The notes beneath the pieces are model-generated. The model saw only the letters and a list, made by a program, of their open reading frames with translations, did not search any database and was not told the origin of the DNA. Positions 24,501 through 36,500 of a DNA stretch of 64,000 nucleotides are shown piece by piece. Each line of letters begins with the position of its first letter. The first letter of the stretch is position 1. A program made the translations under genes and the position numbers. Source of the DNA: Branchiostoma floridae (lineage: Eukaryota; Chordata; Leptocardii; Amphioxiformes; Branchiostomatidae); assembly GCF_000003815.2 (NCBI RefSeq), contig NC_049993.1, positions 6,282,489-6,346,488 on the forward strand. The letters run 5' to 3'.

Positions 24501-27500
24501 CCTTGAATCTAACTGAAGGTGTTTACACGGTCCTAGCAACAGCAGTTAACGAGTTCTCTGAGATTTCGGCTAACATGACCCTCCGTGTTGTTGAATGTAT
24601 CCACGAAGTACGCGTATTTCACGTTGGAACCGACGACCCTACTCCGGTAGAGGTTTCCCCGCCTATAGGCTACGCTGCATGTCAGTACCCGGCTAGATTC
24701 CTTGTCTTGGTCAGACAGGTGGGTTACAACGCCAGCTATGTCGCCAGCGTTAACGGCGGTGGTCATTTTGAAATCCCAACTCCCGTGGACTCCACCCAAG
24801 CCGGCAATTTGATGTCATACCAAGGCGTCATACCCCACGACCTTTCGGAATACTACCTGGCTACATTCACGCTCACGTTTCAGGACCAAGGGCAGTACCA
24901 AGTTGTCGTCAACGGGTCAAATATCCTGTCTGAGACCGTGGCAGATGTGTCTGTAACGGCAGAGTGGCCGGTAACAAGCGTTCTTGTGACCGACAACAGT
25001 CCTGCCCAAGCCCCGGACCCCGTCGTCTTCACCATATGGCTCTTGGACTCAACTCCACCCACAGACTTGTTCTTCGATGCGTCCTATGGCGACGGCTTTG
25101 ATGGTAACGTATTGATATTTCTTATATTCAAATAAGATTGCCATAGTTAATATCATACTGAAACACATGGGTATTGGAATAGACAAATATAAAACATAAT
25201 AGCAAATAGAAAACTGCTGCAACACACATGTGATGAAGTGGATTCCAAGACAATTCTGCACCTAGACACTTTGGCCCTTTGACGACCAAGATGATTCGGC
25301 ATTAGTCCCAGGAGGGTTAACCCTAAACCCAGACTCTAACCCCTGCCACCACCCTGATGGGAACTGTTCTGATTGGCTAAGGGCCAAACTGCCAAGGTGC
25401 CGAAACGTTCTGATACCAATGATGTGGTCTCTCGCTACATAATGGAGAAGTTAGGGATTTCCTCTTTTTTCATTCTCTCCCCTGCCAGACGTCGCTTTTT
25501 ACGTTGGAGATCAGTACACCGCCATGCAGCCGGAATTCTCCATCGGGTACCTGTACTTGCCTGGATCGTATTCATTTTTCATCCGAGTGTATAACCAGGT
25601 AAGACTAAGGGCCCGGTCACATTGTCACAGTCTCGTGCGATTTTTGTGTGATCGCAAACTGAGCGCATTGTTGTGTCGGTCGTACAAGTGCCGTGCAAGA
25701 TTAAGCTGTCTTGTTCCGAAAAAGCTGTATTAGATCAGCTGTTTGCTTCTGTCACAGCTTACAAAAAATCACAATCGTTCGACGGTCCACGACGAATGTG
25801 ACCGTTCTATAATATTCTAGTCCGATAGTTGTGCCTTTAATTTGTGCAGTATTATAAACGTGCGGCACAATGAAGTAATGCAAATATTCAGGTAATATTC
25901 CTTGCTTCTCACATGTCTATGCTCAGACTCTATCTTGTAAAATGTTCATCAGGTTAGCGAGGCGTATGGGTCCATTTACGCAACCCAGGACTACCAGCTA
26001 TATGGCTTGAACCTCACGATTTCCTCTGCGTTCTCGGGAATCCACAACGGAAAGGTATTGTACGAAGGTAAGGAAAATTTACATTTATCCTCGTGGTGCT
26101 TTTTTTGTGTTTGTACAAGTCAGGGAATACTAACACCAAAACTTTCTCTTCATATTTTTTTCGTAGGTGTGAATATGACTGGACAGGGCCCAGGTGAAAG
26201 CGTCTTCGCCGGTCCCCCACTTCTCATGCCCGTGAACTTCGAGTACGAGGTCTCTCAGGGAACACAGGATGACGTGCACACGAGTTGGTAAATTCACATT
26301 ACTTTATGTATTGAATATATTGAATAGAAAGGCAAACCATAGACCAGCCTTGCCAAAGGAATAGTCACTTTTCTATGAAGAATACATTTGAATCTGACTG
26401 TATAATGTCCATGCATATGCACTGAGTAGTTAAGTACAGGTGTATTGATGACACTGTCACTTTTGTTATGAGTCAATTTCTTGATATATATTTAACCTAT
26501 CAAAGGCCCAATATGTCCTTCTGAACTCGAGTGACTATCACTTCCTAAATAAAGGTATGCACTGCAGTATATAACATATATGGCGGTTCGGTCAAAGGCC
26601 ATGCCCTTGGTGCTGAAATATGGGGGGGGGGGGGGGTCCTAAACCATGTCATGCGGGCTACATGCCGTCTCGATGGAGAGTGCGTGTGTTGGACCATTCA
26701 AAAGCAAAGGAATGAATCATAGCAATGTCCCGAGATGGTTTGGCAATTTCGGATCAACTCTGATATTATAACTCACACGGCCAAACTATTACATTTGTCC
26801 ATTATTTTGTTTTACTGGCTATGGCAAATAAATAGAACAGTGAAAGTCAGTTTTGTTCTCTAATTTGGCATTTCACCGTCTCGATTTCCTCCGCTTCAGG
26901 TGGTTTATCGGTGATGAAGTCGCCGGAGAGGAGTTGAAGCTGTCCGTCACATTTCAGGAGGTTGGGACCTACACTGTCACCGCAATAGCCTTCAACCAAC
27001 TGGCCGAGATGAGCGGTGAATCCCAGGTAAAGCAATGGCTATTTGAATAAAATTTGAAATCCAATCCATGTGAAATCTTCTACCTTATCATATATGACCT
27101 CTTTCAGTATTGATGATCAATCAGTTTGGACACGTGACTCTCGTATAAGGTCAAAGATGTCCGGAAGTCTGCACCGCCCCTCAGCTCAGTTGGGTGAGAT
27201 CTGAAATCAGTAGGCTCAAATAGTGGTCCATGAGTACAAGGAGGTTAAGTGGTTCCAAATGGCTCCTCCGTTGTAGTGACCCTTTGCAACACGAGAATTG
27301 TTGTTGATCTGATATTCTCCAGCGCGAGTGCCGTGATATGTATTTGTGATTATTTTTTACAGGTGGATATTTACGAAACTATCACTAATGTGTACGTGGC
27401 CAGCAATGATCCGGTCTTACTCGGCGAGACGATGACATTTGCTGTCTTCGCCACTTCTCCCGGAACAAGCAGTACCTTTCTGTTACAGGTAATATAATAT

Positions 27501-30500
27501 ACAGACAACTGTGTATTGAAAGACTACTAGTAATAAGGGCACTAAGGCCTGCAGTGACAATGCCTAAACATCGACATCTTGTGGGAATTAGGCAGAAGTA
27601 AAATGTTGTATGCCAAATATTACCAAAGCATGGTGACAAGATTCAAAGCAATATGCTGACGTTGATATGCTGACCCGAGACATTGATATTGTAAAGCTTA
27701 CATTGCTGGTTATCTATTACAACATACATGTAATATCAATTGTTTCATGACCTTTTATACATATCAAAAGCTGTTACGACCGTTGTCTTATGTTTTGGGA
27801 TAATAAATTCTGTTGCATTTGCCTTTCACAGTTATCTGAGGAAGACCAGAATCTGATCACCCTTACTCCGCCGTCCAAGGACAGCAACTCAGTTGCCATA
27901 GTTGAATCAACCTTTCAAGGCAGGAACTTTCCCTTTAAACTGTCGGACGTGTACGTCACCTTCTACTCCCATGTGTATCCCTCCGCCGGCACATACCGGG
28001 TACAAGTGAATGCAACGAATGCTATATCTACGGCCAACGCAGAGACAGTGGTCACCGTGCATGAAATCCCATGCTTCAGACCGCGCGTTGACATCAAAGA
28101 CGACGGGACTAGCACGGTTGTCAACCCTACAGCATACAGAAGAGACCAGGACATAGCTCTAGCCGCAACTGTGCAACTAAACTGTACTGCTGCGAATAGT
28201 AGGACATTCAAGTGGAAAGCCTATACCATGGCGGGATTGCAGTCAATTCCGTATTCGTCAAATGAGGCAACAATCAATAATGTACTCAACGGAACTACTG
28301 AAATCACCATTCCAAAGCACACGTTAGGATACGGGCGCTACATCTTGGAGTTTTCCGTAACGGAAGTTCACGGGGTGAACGGTACAGATGTGACGATCAG
28401 CAACTCAGACTACACGTGGTTCGAGATTGTTGAAAGTGCCCTGGTCACGAGAATTTCTGGAGGGTCCTTGATATCTATAGGTAGGTTTTCTCTCGAAAAA
28501 ATGTTGCTAAAGATATAGGGCAGCCAGTAGATTTTCCCCCCAAATATACCTGTTTCTGGCAATAGATCTATCACTTTGCAGGAACAAATAACAACATAAA
28601 ACAAAACAGGTGATGAACAAAGGCCTGCACGGATACATGTCGTTTCTCCACAGTTTAAGTATGGTATTATCTTTCGCATTTTCTTTTGAATCCACTCAAA
28701 ATCAAGCATGCTGTGTGACGCTAGAATGCCTGTTTTAAAGCCCCCTTCACACGAGAGCACGAATGAGCCGGAATGCCGTCCGAATGAAATTTTTTTTTCT
28801 ATTCGTGGCAATTCCTCGCAATTCGTACTGTATTCTAAACATTCTTACTGCATTCGAGATATTCGTCCCCGTTCTTTTGGCTGGCTCGAAAGTTTTTGAC
28901 ATGTTCAAAACTGTCGAAGTGCATTCGAAGTGGAGAAATATCGAATGGCATTCGTAATGGATTCTTAGTGTATTCTAACTATTCTGACTGCAGTCTGACC
29001 GCATTCTACGGCATTCTAACATTATTCGAAACATTCTTATCTCATTCGATGGAGAACCGAAACGGCAAGCCACCTCGAATCCTGACAGAATGTGGCCGAA
29101 AGAATATTTCGAATGCCGTAAGAATGTCTAGAATGCACCACGAATTCACAGGAATAGACAAGAATTTTCATTCTGACGGCATTCCGGCTCATTCCGTCTC
29201 GTGTGAAGGGGATTTAAGGCCCATTTGGAATTCCCACCCGAATGGCCCCGAATGTGGCACAAATTTTGCAAATACTTCATTCCGACTGGTTCGGCTTGAT
29301 TCCTGCTAATTCGATTTCCGTGTGAAGGCCCTATTATGGATGTTCCTTGCGACCGTGTTTGTGACCATGTTCTCCCCACGAGTAGGGCGGAATTCCACCG
29401 TCAGAATTGATGCCTCCACATCGTACGACCCGGACGTACCTGAGTCTGAGTCCACCTCAGGATTGACGTACACCTGGTCGTGTCGAATGGACAATGAGAC
29501 CTTCACCAACGACGAGAGTTCAGCCGAGTGGATGGAAGGTATGTACGAAATGAACATCCACCACTTTGTCATCGCCGTTTTACTGTACATTTATGTTTTG
29601 TGAAATGAGCACACTCGTTACCAGTTACACAGTTATCAGTTTAAAATCTATTCACTCTAGTCACATAAAAGGCCCTTTAAATTAATACAACGCTGACAAC
29701 CGGTTTGAAGAAGTTGGCCTAAACGTCAAGGCAATGGTTGATTAATGTCAATTTCAGTATTCCTTGTTCATCATCGTTCAAAACTGAAGGAATAACATAA
29801 TGTCCTCCAGCAAAGCTCACGTTATAACATATCTTCCGTTTTATTCAGGGGGCTGTTTAGGAGGCGGTAAGAGCTGGCCTGTGACGAACAACACGAATCC
29901 TTTACTAGTCATTCCAGGAGGGACACTAGATGGTGAGATAGACAAGGAGCACCCTGTCAATGATGGTATTAAGTAATTATCCCTGCGGTGTTGTGGAGAA
30001 CGACCAACAAAACGTTCAATATATATGTAGAGATATGTTTTCATGGCTGGACCAGAGTCGAACTGTAATTTCCAACACACACACAAAATAAATTACCCAA
30101 AGTTTAGACTGATCAATTACTGTCTTTGTCAGGGAATTAGCAATCAACCGCTTCTGTGACGTATATCAACACAGATGAACTTTCAGGTTACAATATGACT
30201 TCTTATATCTCTGTACAGTTGAACACAGTTGCGCTTATCTATCTCGGTCAACACACCTCTGTTTCAGGGGGAAAAACGTACGTCTTTCGGGTGACAGTGT
30301 CCAAGCCTGGTCGACAAGCCGGTGGCCACGCAGAAAAGATTGTTGTCATCGTGGAAGGCACGCCTCCGGCCCTGGAAGGGATCTCGTAAGCACAATGGAC
30401 TCAAAATCTACTAACGTTTATCATTGACTTAAGATACAGAATCACCAGATTTCTTACCGAACTCACAACGACTGACGAAAACTAGCGGATGCTAGTTGAA

Positions 30501-33500
30501 ACGTCTGACCGTTTCCAAAACCATATCTAGTTGCTTGAGTAACTGCTTTTTGGCGTATCTTATTACTTGGATGTCTAACCTTCATCGACGTAACTTACAA
30601 CCTTTTTCACGAAAAATGACTATACTTGGGCTGAATGGACACATGTCTTAGACAGTGTGTCAAAACATTGATATTGAAAGTTTGAAAAACATTTTTCACA
30701 CATCTCATCATTTCAGGTGTGTGCGGAATTGTGGACAGTACCTGAATCCTTCGGAACGTCTAGTTCTGAAGGCCAAGTGTACCGACTGCACTTCCGGAAA
30801 TCGTCTTCAGTATTACTGGAGTTTAGTGAGCAACTCTGTAAACAGTAAACAAGAGATAGACTGGGACACAGACGCACTCACGGGCAGACAGAAGAAATAC
30901 CTGTCTATTCGAAAAGGCACGTTTGCGAGTGGCGCCGTTGCGGAAACCTACACCATACGAATTGACGGTAGGTGGAACAATTATGACAGAAATCATAAAA
31001 AGGCTTTATGGAAACCATGAAATAGTATACTCAAATCCGTTGGGATGCGCACCTTGAACATATGTTCTGTGATGTGCTTATGAATTTTTCCCTGATCTTG
31101 TTTTTGAGCTGACGTTGTCCTCAGGGGAAAACGTCTTCATGATTTTAATGACGTGATAAACATACGTATTATACATGCATCATCTTACCTCTCTTTAACA
31201 ACTACCACTACCTCGTGGTTAAAGAAAATACGATGTTTGCGCCATTTTGCTTTGTCTCTGTCTATTGAGGACTTGAAATATATAATCATAAGTTTGTATT
31301 CCATTAACAGCATCCGATGAAAGCGGAGAGTCTACGTATGCACTGTACAGCTTCACGACCAATGTCCCGCCAACTCTGGGAACGTGCACGGTCGTGCCAG
31401 ACACTGGGACTGTGATGGAGACCTTGTTTCAGGTCACGTGTTCAGGATTTTTGGACGTGAACCTGCCTCTTATATACAGGTTTGCAGCCATCTCTGGTGT
31501 TGCTACCTCAACAAAGGCCTGGAAACAAGGTAAAGCAACCTTTAGTTTGCGACAAACTTACTACGTCTTGTGTTGTGATCACCTTTTCTTGACACTGCTG
31601 ACCTGTTGCGTGCCATTGCAACACTAGATCTTTACTATCTTTTATCGTCGAATATCTGTGATAGGTACAATGGTCTACTACGGCACAGACAGTACCTCTT
31701 CACCCTTGTATCTGCCTATTGGAGACGAGGACAACGATTACTTGATCACCATCGCTATCCGTGTCACAGACTCTTTTGGAGCGACTACGGAGACAACAAC
31801 AACCGCAACGGTGATGCAATAATCTTTTATCGGTTCTAAGATCGGCACCAAATATGTTTTGTTTTACAACAGATAGTCATTGTTGAAAAAAGAACTGTTC
31901 TGAAATGGTTGCCATATCATAACAGAAAAGCATTAAAGGATATGATGATTGTAGCATGGTTAGTGAAACCAAGCCAAAAGAATCTAACTAGTTTGTCAGT
32001 GTCCACCTAACATAAACTAGTAAAACGTACATTTCTCATGACATAACATAGGCAAATCATCTGAACTAACTCAGGTATGTCTTTAGGTTTTAGAGAGAGA
32101 AACGAAGGAAAATGTATCCACCGTTATCACCAACACGGAAACAACGGTTGATGCGTTACTGGAGGCTGGTAACAGTCAGGCGGCTTTGCAGTTGCTTACC
32201 TCCGTCAGCTCTACCATGAACATCGATACAACCACAGGCCAGGAGGAAAAAACTCAGGTACCAATACATAAGATATGGCCATCTAGTATCACACACAACG
32301 TTACGTGTATGAGAGACGCACATGTGTCATCATTTACTGTAAGGTCTCATCACACCATTGATTCTAAGGGCGTCTCTGTACATGTCTTGCACCACATTGG
32401 AGAGGTACTTTTCCTAACTGAGAAGATCTGAAGTCTTCGCGGACAGTATTCAGTAAAAATAGTTTAGTTCTAGAATGTCAATATGTTCCGCGAACGTTGT
32501 TTGCTAAATATCAAACTTTAAGGATAAATGCCAGACATATATGTCCTGCACAAATCCAACTTCTCATCACTTCCTATGCTTGCAGAATATATCAAATGAC
32601 TCTGTCTACAGATATTAAGTGTTTTTCGCTCTTATTCGCATATAACATCAGCTGCGGAAAGGTGCCATTACCAGTTTGAACAGGATCCCGATTAAAACTC
32701 TTGACAGTCTTCAACAAACTGCTACGACCATGGCTCAGCTTACCGAAGAGGAAACCGAGCTCTCAGGGGACGCGCAGGTTTGTAGGTTGCATAAACAGAC
32801 TTACAATGTAGACATTGATGAAACTGGGAATTGTAATTGCAACCATCAATATATCACTTTTACGTGCAGTTCTGGGATGATACTTTGTCCATTCATGGTT
32901 TGACTAGACATGGTTTAAATACACATGTATCAGTTTAACCATATGGTCTTGAAAACACTACTGTACCTACTTTTCAATAGACACGTTTATTCTATTTCTG
33001 ATCAAATTTTCAAAATTTGTTCAATTTCCCGATTTATCAGGGTCTGGCCGTATCGAAACTCGCAGAAATGACGACATTTCTGAAGGCGAAAACCGAGGAT
33101 GGAACCGCCAGCGGCCAGGCGGTGGAGGCTGCCGCACAGGCCCTGATATCCGGCCTGGCTAATGTTGTCAAAGCAGCTGCTAGGAGAACATCAACAGTTC
33201 ATGACCACTTCACGGTGGGTACAAAACTTGCAAGAATTGTAACTATGGATGTTTCTGATGAGCTACGTATCTAAGCTAGTATCTAATATACATTGAGTAG
33301 AACTGATGGTCGTTGTCAATAGTCTCTACAAAATGACAATCTATTTGATTTTCTATTTTCAAAGTTATCAGGAGTAAATTGGGCAAGCTCAAAAGTTGCG
33401 CTTAAGTTGTTAATGGTTAAGAGTAAATTCCTTAATGGCATAGCCGCCATAGTCAGAATTGCAGTCACAATATCAAAAAGTCAAATATGTTTTGCCTCAT

Positions 33501-36500
33501 TTCAGCCAAAAGTATACCCGTGGTCCTCTGCTATCTTACACCAGTCGCTGCAGACGATATCTACCGTCAAACAAGCCGTTCTGTCCACGAAAGTCCCTGG
33601 GGAGGAGCCCAAGGTACTGACCACCCCCAGCCTCGCTATCATGCTACAGCGGGACGAAAGTCAGAATTTCCGCGCAGGCGCGTACGTGCAGGAGGACTTC
33701 GGCAGTTTGTTCTCAGTACCGAGTGGGGAGGACTTGTTCAGGAACGCCACCATTCAACCCGACCAGATCATCGACATGCATGTAAGCTTCTTCCTCTACT
33801 TCCTTCACTATCGTCCGACTTTTTGCCTTGAAGTATACCATCGTTTAAAGCGATAAAAAGATTTATTTTTTCGTACACTGACAAGTTTCTTCCAGTCTTA
33901 AAGGGAGAAATGCATACCTTTGCCAGCTCGTAAATTCTGCAAAGTCAGTATTATGTCAAAGAAGCAGTTAGTTTTGTTGTCGTATCTTATTACCTGGATG
34001 TCTAACCTTCATCGACGTAAAACAATAATACCATTTTGACATAAAAACTAGCCCGTACATACAGCGCTCTTTTCCGTATCATGATACTTTGATGTCACGT
34101 CTTCTTGTTAGATGACGCACTTCAGCAACAACCCATATCAGTGGGCTACTAACAGAAGTCTGGAGGATACCGTTGTGTCACTGGAGTTCACGTCTGAAGG
34201 CCAGGACATCCCTGTACGGAACCTAACGAAATCAGTTGACATAATCATCCCTCGGGACGATAGTTCCGAGTCCTGGAGCACCGTTCGGATATCAGGAGGT
34301 GTTACAGACGTGCAGGATGTTACTGCTTTCAACACCACCGACGTCCATGTGGGTGTAAACTTCATTTTCATATTTAATCTTGATCGTTCGTGCGAATTAG
34401 ATATCCAGTATCACTCTTTTGTGGCGTCGTGTGTGGCGCAACTGTTAGAATGTTGGGCTAAGAATCTAGAGGCCCCGGGTTAGATACGGCCATGACCCCG
34501 AGGTAATGCCCTTGGGAAAGGCACTTTGCACGACTTTTCCTGACGGTGGAGTCACGTCCACCGAGCTTTATTGGCTAATCTGTCAATAATGTGCAAAAAA
34601 ATACACACGCGTATTTGGTGTGCCAATGTCCACATGTCCATTTCCCACCATAACTTTGTCATCATTCTTTTGGTTACTTTATGGTATTCTTCCTTTCAGG
34701 AAAATCAAACCTTCTACGTCTTCCTGCGATCCTCCAATCCGGCATCAGAACTAACTCTGTACCTAGGAGAAGACCAGTATCCAACATCTCTCAGCTACAC
34801 AAGCAAACAGAACCTACCTTTTGCGACTACCTATACACTTGAAGTTGCTGAAGATGGAAACATCACGGCCGACCCTTTCTTGTGGCAGCTCGGCATATTG
34901 AACACCTCTTCTGCGTATTATCTGGGTATCTCCTATAGCAACAAAGGTTAGGAGGCCCTGCAACGTTCTTTGGTTACTACCTATTTGTGTGTATCCTTGT
35001 GAAGACAAATCACAGTTTGTCTTTAGTATCTCCATTTCTTTCATTGTAACTTAGAACCACTTCTTCTCTTTCCTTACACGTACTTGCAGATTACCTGGAC
35101 CTGGAGTTATTGGTGTTCACCAGCACCTGTATCTACTATGACGAGACCACATCTACGTGGCAACGCGATGGCTGTCAGGTATGTTTATCTCGTCATGATG
35201 TTCCATGTGACCATCTTTTCGCCGAACTTTTATGGTGGAATCATTAGGTATGTTACAACGTTTTTCTAACAAATTGATGAACTCATGGATCCATAACATC
35301 CGTTATTACAGTTGTATGATTTTCACATGGATCTTATCCAACCTATATTGTTTGATAGGCTGAAGAACGGTCTAGTCCATAGAGTCAGTTGATAACAGAT
35401 GACCAGAGGGGCAATTGAAAATCGCACCAAACCATTATTTCTCACCTTACAGCTCGGACCACTGACCACACCTAGCCGCACACACTGCATTTGTGACCAT
35501 CTGACGTCGTTCGGCTCCACTTTCTTTTCCCTGGCCAACGACGTTGCCGTCCAGACTCAGACAGATGATAATATCCCCATTATCCCCATTGTCGTGGCCT
35601 CAGTGTTTGCGGTATATCTGATAGTGGCGAGTTGGGCGTACCTGAAGGACAAAGAAGATAAAGTTATGGTATGTACGTAAGAGCATCACGTTCACTTCAT
35701 ATTTGTGTATCAATTATATCAATGATCACTCATTTATATACTTGTAGTCATCATTCATTGATAAAGGTCAATCAGTGCTTTCATGCTGTTGACGTTATGA
35801 GTCACAAAAAAACTACAATAGCGAGAGATTCACACAGACATGCCATCGTGACATAGACACATGCAAAACATCACTATTGTCTTATGGGGTTCCCACAGTC
35901 AGTCTCTCTACTTTTCTCATGATCAGGTTGAAATGATGGCGGTAAAAGATCGGAACCCCAGGCACCATTATCAATATGAAGTCACGGTCGTTACGGGATA
36001 TAGAAGGAAGGCTGGAACCACGGCCAATGTCAAAATCCGGTTGATCGGAAACTATGGTGAGTGATTTCGCAGTTTTGGACTATCGTTTTTTGTCAAATAT
36101 GACACTAACTTTACATTGTTAAGAGCATGTTTGTCCAAAGTCGACCAGTCTTCATTGATTCTTGATATCATTTTGTTTATTCAAAACTTTAGGAAAAAGT
36201 AAATTCCATACCATATCGGATCCACTGGCCAATAGGAAGGTTTTACAGCGCGGAAGCTTTGACTCCTTCCTCATTGCTACTCGTCACTGGTTGGGGGACA
36301 TCAAAGACATAGTGATCCGGATGAACAGCGACGGGAAGAGCCAGTCTTGGTATGTGACTGATACGTTAGAAATAAAGTACAACAGTTATACTTGTTACAG
36401 TGTTTTGAAAAGCTGCAATTCGTGGCAAGTATAAAAGATTTATGAGCAGTTGGATCTCGTGTGAAATATACTTTGAATCAAATATTATCATTAATTCGTG

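Larger units (their letters stand above)
28076..32257 (+). other. Exons 19 (part)-26: REJ domain
   Basis: Exon 19 ends with segments typical of [44 protein letters not shown]. Exons 29386-29538 ([16 protein letters not shown]), 29849-29932 ([11 protein letters not shown]), 30268-30385 ([16 protein letters not shown]), 30717-30967 ([17 protein letters not shown]), 31311-31529 ([14 protein letters not shown]), 31665-31810 ([12 protein letters not shown]) and 32087-32257 follow. The domain is named for the sea urchin receptor for egg jelly and spans roughly 800 residues in polycystins. Its C-terminal part merges with the GAIN fold. Confidence 0.8.
32652..35668 (+). other. Exons 27-33: GAIN domain, GPS autoproteolysis site and TM1
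   Basis: Exons 32652-32777, 33041-33214, 33506-33781, 34112-34348, 34700-34946, 35090-35178 and 35453-35668. Helical GAIN-A-like segments ([35 protein letters not shown]) precede beta strands and the GPS. The GPS has [16 protein letters not shown], then [14 protein letters not shown]; the HLT tripeptide is the cleavage site, with cleavage expected between L and T. TM1 follows ([21 protein letters not shown]). All key GPS cysteines and both tryptophan-region features except the second W appear present. The acceptor at 32652 was chosen because other nearby AGs break phase. Confidence 0.8.

Noticed and set aside
29849-29932. Suspected one-base frameshift in the REJ exon
   Set aside because: Recounting the exon as 84 nt, and the frame of the opposite-strand reading, show that phase is kept; there is no frameshift.
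32675-32777. Exon start at 32675 or 32684
   Set aside because: Both acceptors put a stop or a frame change before the conserved helix; 32652 keeps phase and gives a full open exon.
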